DNA of 54,366 bases from an uncultured Clostridia bacterium (GCA_947630975.1 CANRJP010000006.1:1-54366), one strand, 5' to 3'. Positions 37,502 to 46,957 are shown, numbered from the stretch's first letter. Notes: a model not told the origin generated them from the sequence alone. Numbers and translations: made by a program.

Positions 37502-39310
37502 ATGTCTTTACCCAACCCCGCGGGGCGGTACGCGCCCCTTAACAAAACCGCTCTGCTGGAGGGGAGCCGGTTTTTCGAGAACCGGAGCCGCACCCTGAAA
37601 TATCTGAAAAATCTGGATCCGGACAGGATGCTGTACAACTTTCGGGCGGCCTTCGGCGCCGACACCCTCGGGGCGGAGCCTTTGGGCGGCTGGGAGGCTC
37701 CCGACGGTCTGCTTCGGGGACACAGCACCGGCCACTTCATTTCCGCCCTGTCACTGGCCTACGCCGCCACCGGCGACGAAACCTACGGGGACAAGCTCCG
37801 CTATGTCGTCCGCGAGCTGCGCACGCTGCAGCTCATGTCCAAGGGCGACCCGGCGGCCTTTAAAACGGTCTGCACCCCCGAGGACGCCGGTCAGGACAAG
37901 TGGAACCGCGACCCCGGCTGCTGGGGCGAGGGCTATATTTCCGCCTATTCCCCCGACCAGTTCGCCCTGCTGGAGCAATTCACCAAATACAACACGATAT
38001 GGGCGCCCTATTACACTCTTCACAAGATAACGGCCGGTCTGCTGGAGTGCCACAAGCGCGTGGGCCTCGGAGAGGCGCTGGACGCCGCCAGGGGCATAGG
38101 GGACTGGATATACCGCCGCCTCTCTCCCCTGACGGCGGAGCACCGGAAAAAGATGTGGAGCCTTTACATCGCCGGTGAGTTCGGCGGAATGAACGAATCC
38201 ATGGCCCGGCTCCACGCCCTGACCGGCGAGAAAAAATACCTCGACGCCGCCCGAATGTTCGACAATGAGAACATCTTTCCCGGTCTGGCCCGAGGCAGGG
38301 ACACCGTCGCCAACCGCCACGCCAACCAGCACATTCCGCAGATAATCGGGGCGCATCGGGAGTACATGGCTACGGGTATTGAGGATTACGAGGCGGCGGC
38401 GCTGAACTTCTTCGACATAGTCACCCGCCACCATATGTACGCCATCGGCGGGGTGGGACAGGGCGAGTCCTTCCGCGACGCGGACGCTCTGGCGGCAAAC
38501 ATAAAGGAGGACACTAACTGCGAGACCTGCGCCGCCTATAATCTGTTGAAGCTGGCAAAGGAGCTCCACGCCTTCGACCCGGAAAACACGGTATATATGG
38601 AATATTACGAGCGGGCATTGATAAATCAGATTTTGGCCTCCCAGTCTCCGGACGAAACGCCGGAAATGACCAACGGCGTCACCTATATGCTGCCCATAGG
38701 GCCGGGAGCGGAGCGGCAGTACAGCGACAACTGGCACAGCTTTACCTGCTGTCACGGCACGGGCATGGAAAATCACGTGAAGTATCAGGACGCCTCGTTC
38801 TTGATAACGGAGAATTGCCTTTACATAAACCAGTATTTGAGCGCGGCCTATGACGGCGCGGCGGTGGGCGTCCGGATAAGGAGCGGCTTTCCCTTCGGCG
38901 ATGTGGAGATAGAGCTGGAATTTCACCGGGATTTCGAGGTCAGGCTCCGCGCCCCCAAATGGTGCGGCGGCCCCTTTCCCGGCCTTGAACGGCGGGGCAA
39001 TTACGCCGTGGTTACCGGCAGGGCCGGTGAAAAAAAGACCGTCAGGGATCGCTTTGACTATTCCGTCCGCCTTGAACCAACTCCGGACACGCTGGACGGC
39101 GCCGCCGTGGCGGCCATACTCTACGGCCCCTTCGTCATGGTGACCAGAGATCCGTCAAAGGAGTGGCTGACCCTCCCCGCCGACATAGCGGAGCGTCTGA
39201 CGCCCGTTACGGACACGGACGCCCCCGCCCTCACCGACGGCGAGCGGGTATTCGTACCCATGTATCTGGCGTCGAAAGGGCCTTATCACACCTATTTCAA
39301 GTTGAAGTAA
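37502..39310 (+). CDS. GH127/GH146-like beta-L-arabinofuranosidase family protein
   Basis: 602 aa; LGGWEAPDGLLRGHSTGHFISALSLAYAATGD; KEDTNCETCAAYNLLKLAKEL; HSFTCCHGTGMENH; no signal peptide evident. Confidence 0.85.
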   Translation: MSLPNPAGRYAPLNKTALLEGSRFFENRSRTLKYLKNLDPDRMLYNFRAAFGADTLGAEPLGGWEAPDGLLRGHSTGHFISALSLAYAATGDETYGDKLRYVVRELRTLQLMSKGDPAAFKTVCTPEDAGQDKWNRDPGCWGEGYISAYSPDQFALLEQFTKYNTIWAPYYTLHKITAGLLECHKRVGLGEALDAARGIGDWIYRRLSPLTAEHRKKMWSLYIAGEFGGMNESMARLHALTGEKKYLDAARMFDNENIFPGLARGRDTVANRHANQHIPQIIGAHREYMATGIEDYEAAALNFFDIVTRHHMYAIGGVGQGESFRDADALAANIKEDTNCETCAAYNLLKLAKELHAFDPENTVYMEYYERALINQILASQSPDETPEMTNGVTYMLPIGPGAERQYSDNWHSFTCCHGTGMENHVKYQDASFLITENCLYINQYLSAAYDGAAVGVRIRSGFPFGDVEIELEFHRDFEVRLRAPKWCGGPFPGLERRGNYAVVTGRAGEKKTVRDRFDYSVRLEPTPDTLDGAAVAAILYGPFVMVTRDPSKEWLTLPADIAERLTPVTDTDAPALTDGERVFVPMYLASKGPYHTYFKLK

Positions 39311-39345
39311 AGGCAATACCGCACAATCTTTGTGCGGTATTGCCT
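39311..39345 (+). repeat. Minimal family B element: fused TIRs forming a 15-bp perfect hairpin
   Basis: AGGCAATACCGCACA-ATCTT-TGTGCGGTATTGCCT followed by AAATTTTTTT; likely also terminates GH127. Confidence 0.85.
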
Positions 39346-39365
39346 AAATTTTTTTCAAAAAGCTC

Positions 39366-39394
39366 TTGATATTTTTCTGTTTTTGTAGTATAAT
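39366..39394 (+). promoter_or_regulatory. SRP RNA promoter TTGATA-17-TATAAT
   Basis: TTGATA TTTTTCTGTTTTTGTAG TATAAT just upstream of SRP RNA. Confidence 0.8.
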
Positions 39395-39400
39395 ATCAAT

Positions 39401-39668
39401 GTCGTACTAACCGGGGAGGCAGCGGCGCCCTGTATCCGCAATCCGCTACAGCGGAGGCTAACTCCCCATTTGAGGCAATTCATCTGTGCAGCAGGCGCCG
39501 ATAAGTGGCGTTGACGGTCGGGTCTCGCGCAACATGGACCCGTGAACCTTGTCAGGCGGGGAACCGAGCAGCAATAAGCGGCAACCCGTGTGTGCCGCGA
39601 GGTCACCTGATCCGAGCTAACTGTCGGCATACCGTGTGGGGATGATTGTCGATTTTGGGGTGTACGAC
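39401..39668 (+). ncRNA. ffs: Signal recognition particle RNA, large bacterial type (scRNA)
   Basis: Alu-domain CCGGGGAGGCAGCGGCGCCCTGTA..CCGCAATCCGCT; S-domain GTGAACCTTGTCAGGCGGGGAACCGAGCAGCAATAAG..TGTGCCGC..GGTCACCTGATCCGAGCTAACT; ends GTCGTAC/GTACGAC pair then T-rich tail. Confidence 0.93.
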
Positions 39669-39730
39669 ATTTTTATTTTGATCGAAAGCGTATCCACGTC
39701 AAAATACTCCAACAAAGAATTTACAAAATA

Positions 39731-39836
39731 GGAGCCGTAAAAAAACTGACTATGTAATCTGGAGGTACAGGGGCCGGTCAAAAAAATCGTGCAGAACGGT
39801 GTCGTCACAAGCTCTGCGCGACTTTTTTACGGCTCC
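39731..39836 (+). repeat. Family A MITE-like element, copy 3 (106 bp, internally deleted)
   Basis: TIR GGAGCCGTAAAAAA / TTTTTTACGGCTCC; interior aactgactatgtaat..ggtcaaaaaaatcgtgcagaacgg as in copies 1 and 2. Confidence 0.8.
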
Positions 39837-39865
39837 TGCCACGTTTTATTCAGTACACGGCAGTC

Positions 39866-40591
39866 TCAAAATTCCCTCCGTTTGGCGGCCATGCCGACTA
39901 TGGCCGTGAAAAGCGCGATGTACAAAACACACACAAATATAAACTGCCCATAGCCGCTCTCCGCAAGCTTTTGAGGCGCGTTTGCGCTCATGCCGTAGGA
40001 CATCAGCGAATAAGGCCATATATGCCCCAAATCCTTAGCCAAAAACACAAGGCCGGAAAGTCCGCCCGCGAAGGCTGTCCCCACGGGCAGCGCGAAGCTT
40101 TTTAAGTTCATGGAGATCAGTGTCTGTATGGCTGCCGTGACCGTTCCGCCGAGAGCGCCGAACACGCACCACCGCGCGATCGTGAGCCACGGCGGGTCGG
40201 CAAGCCCCGCCGCGCGGCCCGATATCACGAACAGCGCGGCTACCCATATTTCACTGACCAGCAGCATCAGAACGGCGGTAATCAGCTTAGCGAGGAATAC
40301 CGACCAACGGCGGACGGGCACAGTGAAAACCCTGTTCCAGTTGTTATTCATATGCTCCAGCCGCATTATATACGCACAGTAAACGCCGATCAGCACCGGC
40401 AAGAAAAAATAATCGGTAAACAGCGTGTGCTGCGTCCAAAGGCTTATCCACTCATTTGTCAGAGTTTCCCGATTATAAATATAGTTCGCCGTTCCCAAAA
40501 CCGCCGGAATGACCGGCACAATGAAAAACGCGAGCCATACGGGAGAGCGTTTCAGCTTCATGCGCTCCGCCTTCAACAATTTCATCAGCAT
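39866..40591 (-). CDS. ABC-2 permease, lantibiotic-immunity type
   Basis: 241 aa, multiple TMs, in LanFEG-like cluster. Confidence 0.8.
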   Translation of the reverse strand: MLMKLLKAERMKLKRSPVWLAFFIVPVIPAVLGTANYIYNRETLTNEWISLWTQHTLFTDYFFLPVLIGVYCAYIMRLEHMNNNWNRVFTVPVRRWSVFLAKLITAVLMLLVSEIWVAALFVISGRAAGLADPPWLTIARWCVFGALGGTVTAAIQTLISMNLKSFALPVGTAFAGGLSGLVFLAKDLGHIWPYSLMSYGMSANAPQKLAESGYGQFIFVCVLYIALFTAIVGMAAKRREF

Positions 40592-40594
40592 GGG

Positions 40595-41356
40595 TCAAAG
40601 CTCCTTTCTCTTAAACATTTCACGCTCGGCCGCATACATGGCGGCGCACACAAAAATCAGCGCCGCAAAGAATTTCCAGTCAATTTCCATCAAATCAAAA
40701 CGGGCGAACTTGTAGCGGTTTTCCTTTGTCCAGCCGAACAGCCCCACAAAATCCAGCGCACCGTAGCCGCCCCATATAAGGGACTTGCGAAGCCACGGGA
40801 GTTGGGGCAGGAACATTGAAAACACGCCGAGAAACATACCGGTTATTCCCGAAATGAATGTGACCGCCTGATTTTTAAAGCACAGGGACAGCGTATGCTG
40901 AAAAATATACACCGCCGCCGTGGGCACCGCCGTGAACAGCAGATACAGGAGATACAGCTTTATCGGCACATCGCCGTCAAAGCCCGCGTGATAGCCGATG
41001 GCGACCGTCATTACCCAGCTCAGCCCCACACAGAACAGTACGACCGCGAGTCCGTATATGAGCTTCGCGTCGTAGATACGGCCCCGCCTGACGGTGACCG
41101 CCAACTGCTTCAGCATCGCGCCTCTGTGCTCGATGTCGCAAAGCCGGGACGATACGGTTATCGAAAGGAGCGGCATAAAGACCGAGTTCACAAGGGGAAG
41201 CTCATATAAATATTCCATCCATCCAAGCCGCAGCAAATCGGCGTTTTGGTGCTTCGGATATATCCACACGAGCATCGCCGCCGTCAGTATGAGCGCGGTC
41301 GCCGGCACATGGCGGCGGCGCGTTTTTTCGTGTTCGCATTTGAGCAGACTAATCAT
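40595..41356 (-). CDS. ABC-2 permease, lantibiotic-immunity type
   Basis: 253 aa, multiple TMs. Confidence 0.8.
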   Translation of the reverse strand: MISLLKCEHEKTRRRHVPATALILTAAMLVWIYPKHQNADLLRLGWMEYLYELPLVNSVFMPLLSITVSSRLCDIEHRGAMLKQLAVTVRRGRIYDAKLIYGLAVVLFCVGLSWVMTVAIGYHAGFDGDVPIKLYLLYLLFTAVPTAAVYIFQHTLSLCFKNQAVTFISGITGMFLGVFSMFLPQLPWLRKSLIWGGYGALDFVGLFGWTKENRYKFARFDLMEIDWKFFAALIFVCAAMYAAEREMFKRKEL

Positions 41357-42084
41357 AAGCCGCGCTCCTTTCCCGTAAGCTCGAGGAATATTTCTTCGAG
41401 AGACTTCGAGCTGTCGATACCGTGCAGGCTTTCAAGAGATCCCTGATATACCATTTTGCCGTTCGTGATAATCCCCACGTCCTCCGCCGTCCGGTCGATT
41501 TCGGAAAGCAGATGGCTCGACACGATGACCGTCATTCCGTATTTTTTGGGCAGCGACTTTATCAGTTCCCTCATCTCCTGTATGCCCGAGGGGTCAAGTC
41601 CGTTGGTGGGCTCGTCCAGTATCAGCAGCCTCGGGAAGGAAAGCAGCGCCTCCGCCAGACCGAGCCGCTGCTTCATGCCGAGGGAATAGGCGGACACCTT
41701 TTTACCTCGCCGGTCGTCCAGCCCGACGATTTGCAGCACCTTGTCAATGTTGTGTTTTGGGACGTCGAGAAGCGTCTGCAAAATCCTCAAATTTTCCTCG
41801 CCCGTAAGATGCCCGTAGAACGACGGCGATTCTATGAGCGAGCCGACGCCTCGCAAAATCTCGACACGGTTTTTCCCGTTCATGGGCAGTCCCATGATCT
41901 CAATTTCGCCCGCCGTGGGACGGACAAGGCCCAGGAGCATTTTCAGCGTCGTGGTTTTTCCCGCGCCGTTCGGGCCGAGAAAGCCGTAGATGCGCCCCTC
42001 GTTGACGCTCATATTGAGGCCGCTGACCGAGAGTACCTCTTTATAGCGTTTTGTAAGTCCGGTTGTTTTTACGATTTCGTTCAT
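41353..42084 (-). CDS. ABC transporter ATP-binding protein (LanF/BcrA-like)
   Basis: 243 aa; GPNGAGKTTTLKMLLGL; YSLGMKQRLGLAEALL. Confidence 0.92.
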   Translation of the reverse strand: MNEIVKTTGLTKRYKEVLSVSGLNMSVNEGRIYGFLGPNGAGKTTTLKMLLGLVRPTAGEIEIMGLPMNGKNRVEILRGVGSLIESPSFYGHLTGEENLRILQTLLDVPKHNIDKVLQIVGLDDRRGKKVSAYSLGMKQRLGLAEALLSFPRLLILDEPTNGLDPSGIQEMRELIKSLPKKYGMTVIVSSHLLSEIDRTAEDVGIITNGKMVYQGSLESLHGIDSSKSLEEIFLELTGKERGL

Positions 42085-42154
42085 ATTATATCCCCTTTCT
42101 GTTCCGGATCGACCGCATTATATCACGGCGGCCTTTCAAAAAAATAAATTTAAT

Positions 42155-42170
42155 CTTAAGCAAACCTTAA
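42155..42170. promoter_or_regulatory. CTTAA direct repeat with 11-bp period, candidate response-regulator site
   Basis: CTTAAGCAAACCTTAA in the divergent ABC/two-component intergenic region. Confidence 0.45.
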
Positions 42171-42230
42171 ATTTTTACAAAACGAATTTAAAATTTAATT
42201 TTTATATGGTAGAATAGAACCGGTGATAGT

Positions 42231-42935
42231 ATGAACGAATTGAAAAACAAGAAAATTTTAATCGTAGACGACGAAAAAGAGCTTTTGAAAATGCTCTCGG
42301 AGATTTTGTACCGCGGCGGATTTTACAATATTTTCACGGCGGCCGACTGTAAGGAGGCGCTGCAAATCGCCGGTGAGCGGTCGGTCGCGCTGTACATTCT
42401 GGACGTAAATCTGCCCGACGGAGACGGGTTTGAGCTGTTCGAAAAGCTCCGCGAGTTCTCCTCCGCCCCGGCGATATTCCTCACCGCCCGGGGCGAGGGG
42501 AACGACCGAATCACCGGGCTCGGACTCGGCGCGGACGATTATATAGTGAAGCCGTTTCTTTCGGACGAGCTGATCTTGCGGGTAAACGCGGTTTTGAAGC
42601 GCGTTTACAAAATCGCCGAAGCGAGATCGGCGTTCAGCCTGTCCGGCGTTACGGTCAATTTTGAAACCGCGTCCGTAAACAAAAACGGCGAGGCTATCCC
42701 CCTCACGGCGAAAGAGTATATTCTGCTGAAAAAGCTGTGGGAAAACAAAAATAAGATCGTCACGTCCGACGCGCTGTGTCTGGCGGCGTGGGGCGGGGAA
42801 TATTACGGCTACGAAAACACGCTTATGGTGCATATCCGGCGGCTCAGACAGAAAATCGAGACCGAGCCCTCAAGGCCCAGGCACCTGTTGACGGCCAAGG
42901 GACTCGGGTATAAGCTGGTGGTCGACGATGAATAA
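42231..42935 (+). CDS. OmpR-family response regulator
   Basis: 234 aa; ILIVDDEKELLKML; LYILDVNLPDGDG; winged-helix C-terminus. Confidence 0.94.
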   Translation: MNELKNKKILIVDDEKELLKMLSEILYRGGFYNIFTAADCKEALQIAGERSVALYILDVNLPDGDGFELFEKLREFSSAPAIFLTARGEGNDRITGLGLGADDYIVKPFLSDELILRVNAVLKRVYKIAEARSAFSLSGVTVNFETASVNKNGEAIPLTAKEYILLKKLWENKNKIVTSDALCLAAWGGEYYGYENTLMVHIRRLRQKIETEPSRPRHLLTAKGLGYKLVVDDE

Positions 42936-44256
42936 AACGAGCGCAAAAATTTTCACCTGCTTCACGCTCACCTCGGCGGCCATCGCGGTGATACTGCTGT
43001 GCGTGAATTTTTTCGGATACGCTTTTATCGCCAGCGATCCCGACAGCAATAAAAACCCGAAAGAGCTTCTCGCGCGGATAAGCGAAAACTTGACGCGTAC
43101 CGGCGGCGGCTTTGAACTGGCGGACAATATTATTCCCGACGGCTGCTGGTGCGTTTTGATAGACGGGAACGGCGATATTATCTGGTCGCAAAACCGGCCC
43201 GGCGATATTCCGGCGCACTACTCGCTGAACGACGTGGCAAAAATGACCCGTTGGTATTTAAACGACTATCCCGTCTATGTCCGCGCGGAGGATTACGGAC
43301 TTCTGACCTTCGGTCTGCCGAAAAAATCCGTCGGCAAATTTGAAATACACTATTCGATGAGCTGGTTCGACGCGCTGCCGCAAAAGATTTTGATAATCCT
43401 TTTTGTCAATCTTTGTTTCGCCGCGCTGCTGGCCTGCGTTTTCGGCATGAGGCTGTACCGCCGTCTGCGCACGCTTACCGAGGGCATAGCCGACCTGCGG
43501 AACGAAAAGCCGGTAAGCCTGCCGGAGCGCGGCATCTTCAGGGAGATCTCCGAAAACATAAACCTGGCGTCAAGCTCAATAGAGCGCAAAAATTCCGCTC
43601 TCGCCGCCAGAGACAGCGCCCGTGCAAACTGGATCTCGGGCATCTCCCACGATATTCGCACGCCGCTGTCGGTAATAGTGGGCTATTCGGACGAGCTCGC
43701 CAAATCAAAAAATCTCAAAGACGCCGAGCGTAAAAAGGCCGAAGCGATAACGGCGCAAGGAGTGAAAATCAAAAAGCTCATCGAGGATCTGAATTTAATT
43801 TCGTCGCTCGAATACGATATGCAGCCCGCAAAAAAGACCCCGGTCAAGCTCTGTCCCTTGCTGCGCCGCGCGGCTTCGGACATATTAAACAGCGGTATCG
43901 CGGACAAATGCGAGATCGAGCTGGAGCTGCAAAATGAAAAATCAACCGTATCCGCAGACGAAAGCCTGATCGAAAGGGCGGTGTTCAACCTGATAAGCAA
44001 CAGCGTCACGCACAATGAAAACGGCTGTAAAATCACCGTATCGCAGTATGAGGAAAAAGGAAAGGCCGTCGTAAAAATAACCGACAACGGCAAGGGCATA
44101 CCCCGCGAGGCGGTAGAGAATATCGACAAGATCCCAAAATCGGCCCACGGGCTCGGACTGCCCATGGCCTATCAAATCGTCCGGGTACACGGCGGACGCC
44201 TTACGGTCGAAAGCGGCGGAGGTACGGAAATACGCATTGAGCTGCCGACCGTTTAA
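42928..44256 (+). CDS. Sensor histidine kinase
   Basis: 442 aa; WISGISHDIRTPLSVIVGYSDELA; HGLGLPMAYQIVRVHGG. Confidence 0.93.
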   Translation: MNKTSAKIFTCFTLTSAAIAVILLCVNFFGYAFIASDPDSNKNPKELLARISENLTRTGGGFELADNIIPDGCWCVLIDGNGDIIWSQNRPGDIPAHYSLNDVAKMTRWYLNDYPVYVRAEDYGLLTFGLPKKSVGKFEIHYSMSWFDALPQKILIILFVNLCFAALLACVFGMRLYRRLRTLTEGIADLRNEKPVSLPERGIFREISENINLASSSIERKNSALAARDSARANWISGISHDIRTPLSVIVGYSDELAKSKNLKDAERKKAEAITAQGVKIKKLIEDLNLISSLEYDMQPAKKTPVKLCPLLRRAASDILNSGIADKCEIELELQNEKSTVSADESLIERAVFNLISNSVTHNENGCKITVSQYEEKGKAVVKITDNGKGIPREAVENIDKIPKSAHGLGLPMAYQIVRVHGGRLTVESGGGTEIRIELPTV

Positions 44257-44617
44257 TACTAATCCCAAATTAAAAACATAAATATGCAAGTTTATTATGG
44301 TAACAATGGCAGAAAAAAAGGCTTCCCCTCGAGGGGAAGCTGTCGGCGAAGCCGACTGATGAGGTGTAGCCGCCGTAAGGCGGCGTCAGTGTAACCGTAA
44401 ACGTATAACGGATGCTTCGCATCCTACACATCGTCGACGCAAGCTCCATATCGTCCGTTCCGTTTTTTCAAACCGAAACGGGACTCATTACGCTGCGTCT
44501 CCTCTCCCCACAAACAACTTCGTTGTTCGTGGGGCCCCTGCAGACCAACGTCAGACAATGTCTGTCCCTTCAAAGGGGAAGGCTTTATTAGACGCTTTTA
44601 ATTGGGGATTAGTATTA
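44254..44617. repeat. Family C MITE-like element (364 bp) with nested inverted repeats
   Basis: TAATACTAATCCCAAATTAAAA ... TTTTAATTGGGGATTAGTATTA (21/22 bp inverted); inner GGCTTCCCCT..AGGGGAAGC and TCCCTTCAAAGGGGAAGGC; multiple internal hairpins. Confidence 0.8.
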
Positions 44618-44620
44618 CAT

Positions 44621-46933
44621 CTATTCTCTTATCGTCAATACTATGACTCTGACGGTGCCGCCGCTTGCAAGGGATCTGTCGGCGTAAAGTTCGACGGAGC
44701 GCACGTCGTCCATTCCAACCAGATCGTCAAGGCTGAGCGCCCTGTAATTCTTGGGATAGTCGCCGCCGTAGGCCACGGCGTTGTCGCTCATGGTGTAGAT
44801 CGTGCCGTCCACTTTTATTCGGTTCGATGTTGTGGCCGTGACGGCCCTGCCCTCGCCCACCTTCACAAGATTGGTGAAGTTGGTCTCGCCGTTCTCGTCC
44901 GTGCCGTAGCCCACCGCCTCGCCTACAAGGAAGGCGTAGTTATTGTTTATCTCCGTTTCGGTATTGCCCAGCAGCAAAGTGTACTTGAAGCGGGTGCGCG
45001 TAACCGAGCCTGTTGTCTCCTCCACATCCTTGATAACGCCGTAGGCGTACTGCTCCTTGGTTACCGCGCCGATGTAGAGTATCGAGATGTCCTCCATCTC
45101 TCCCACGGTCTGGATATGTATCACATCGGAGGAGGTCAGGGACTTGCGGTTCAGCTCGTCAAGGGTAACGGTGCGCAGCGTGGCGGCTCCGTTCTCGGGC
45201 AGGCTAACAAGCTCGATTATACCGAAGTCGTTGGCGAACCAGTGGCCGGCAAGGGAGGGAACGGAAGCGTCAAGGACGCCGGTGAACACGTTGTACTTCA
45301 CCTTTTCAAGGCTCAAAGCGCCGTTTTCAAACACAAGGCGGCGGAACTCGCCGATTTCATCGGTGTAATCCGCGTCGCAGCGGTAATCCGTCGAAGCGCC
45401 GTCGGCGGTGAACACCGTCACCCAATACTCCTCGCGGCCGAGACTGTCCTCGTCCTGAGAGATAAGGGTATAGGCGTTCTGTATCACGCCATAGCCGAGG
45501 AGGTCGGCGCTGTCGGTGTCCACAACGCCCACGATCTCGCCGTTGCGGCCCTTGAGCAGGGTTATACGGTCGTTGATGGCAAAGGCGCCGGGACTTTCGT
45601 TAAGCTTGTTTATGGCGGCCTGAGTGGCCAGCTCGTAGTCCTTGCCGCTGAGTGTTATGCTGGTCACGTTGGCCTTGATGGGATAAGCCTTTTCGTAAAT
45701 ACCGGTGACGCTGTCGGCATAGGCGTAGAGGGTGTTGGTGTTTTCGGCGTAATAAAGCACATCGAAGCGCCGTATATCGTCCAGCGTAGCCGTAAGGCCC
45801 TTGCGAATGACGCGCAGGGTCGAGGTGTCGGCAATATTAAACTCCCGAACCGGCGAGAAGCTTTCGCTTTCCGCAATTTTAGGCCCGGCCATCGTGACGG
45901 TGCTGAGCATGGCCCGGCGGAGCTCGCCGTCCCCGCCGTAATAGAGCTTAAGCTGGCTGCCCTCGCTCATAAGCTGATAACCGTTGCCCATGGTGAGGGC
46001 GCTGCCCTCGTTGTAGAGAGGACGGTTGAGCTCAAAGCTTTCGGTGCCGGCGGTTCCGTTTTCGGTGTAATTTATCTCGACCTTATTTGTCTCGGCGTTC
46101 ATGAAGGTGCTTGTCACGGTCAGGGTGCGGACGGTCTCGTTCTCGGGCGCAAAGGCGACTATGCGGCTGTCAGCGTCATAGTACAGATCGCCGTAATCGC
46201 CCACCCGGGGAGTCTGCTCCGGATCCTCGGGAGCCTTGAAGCTGCCGGCGGAGGTTTTTATCATGTCGGCGGCAAGGGACACGTCCACAAGGCTGTCGGC
46301 GATAACGGTCACATCCTCGATACGGGTGACTTTGCGCATGGAGATAAGCTCGACGCCGTTCTTCATGTCGGTGAAAAGGGCGTTTTCAAAGAGGAGCGCC
46401 GCCTCGCCCCGGGTGATGGGCGCGTTGTAATCCGTCACGGTCAGTCCGTCCAGCAGACCCATGGCCTGGGCCTTTTCGATATAGCCCTCGGGCCAGCGGT
46501 AGGCCACGTCCTCGCCGCTGTAGCCCAGCACACGAACCGCGACGGTCACGGCCTGGGCCCAGCTTATCTCCTCCTCGGGGGCGAAGGTGCCGTCGGGATA
46601 GCCGGAGATTATGCCGGCGCCGCTCACATAGCCGATATAGGCCGTGGCCCAGTGGCCGGAGGGCACATCGACAAAGGGCACTTCGGCACTGACGGCGTTT
46701 TCCTCGGCGCCCGAGAGATAAGTGGCTATCTTGGAGAACTCCGCCCGGGTCAGGCTGTCGCCGGGGCGGTAAAGACCGTCGTCGCCGCCGGCGATGATGT
46801 CCAGTCGGCTCAGTATGTCCACGGCGCCGTCCAGCGCCGAGCCGTCGGCTATGTCGGAATAGTCGGCGGCAAAGGCGGGCACGGCCGCAATAAGAAAGCA
46901 GACAAGAGCCGCAATCAGCGTTTTATATTTCAT
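44621..46933 (-). CDS. SLH-domain surface protein
   Basis: 770 aa; signal peptide; three N-terminal SLH repeats (FVDVPSGHWATAYIGYVSGAGIISGYPDGTFAPEEEISWAQAVTVAVRVLGY). Confidence 0.88.
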   Translation of the reverse strand: MKYKTLIAALVCFLIAAVPAFAADYSDIADGSALDGAVDILSRLDIIAGGDDGLYRPGDSLTRAEFSKIATYLSGAEENAVSAEVPFVDVPSGHWATAYIGYVSGAGIISGYPDGTFAPEEEISWAQAVTVAVRVLGYSGEDVAYRWPEGYIEKAQAMGLLDGLTVTDYNAPITRGEAALLFENALFTDMKNGVELISMRKVTRIEDVTVIADSLVDVSLAADMIKTSAGSFKAPEDPEQTPRVGDYGDLYYDADSRIVAFAPENETVRTLTVTSTFMNAETNKVEINYTENGTAGTESFELNRPLYNEGSALTMGNGYQLMSEGSQLKLYYGGDGELRRAMLSTVTMAGPKIAESESFSPVREFNIADTSTLRVIRKGLTATLDDIRRFDVLYYAENTNTLYAYADSVTGIYEKAYPIKANVTSITLSGKDYELATQAAINKLNESPGAFAINDRITLLKGRNGEIVGVVDTDSADLLGYGVIQNAYTLISQDEDSLGREEYWVTVFTADGASTDYRCDADYTDEIGEFRRLVFENGALSLEKVKYNVFTGVLDASVPSLAGHWFANDFGIIELVSLPENGAATLRTVTLDELNRKSLTSSDVIHIQTVGEMEDISILYIGAVTKEQYAYGVIKDVEETTGSVTRTRFKYTLLLGNTETEINNNYAFLVGEAVGYGTDENGETNFTNLVKVGEGRAVTATTSNRIKVDGTIYTMSDNAVAYGGDYPKNYRALSLDDLVGMDDVRSVELYADRSLASGGTVRVIVLTIRE

Positions 46934-46957
46934 TTACGTTATACCTCCTTGACCGGA

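Noticed and set aside
39355-39630. 91-aa minus-strand ORF
   Set aside because: Overlaps the SRP RNA, which has much stronger sequence support and its own promoter
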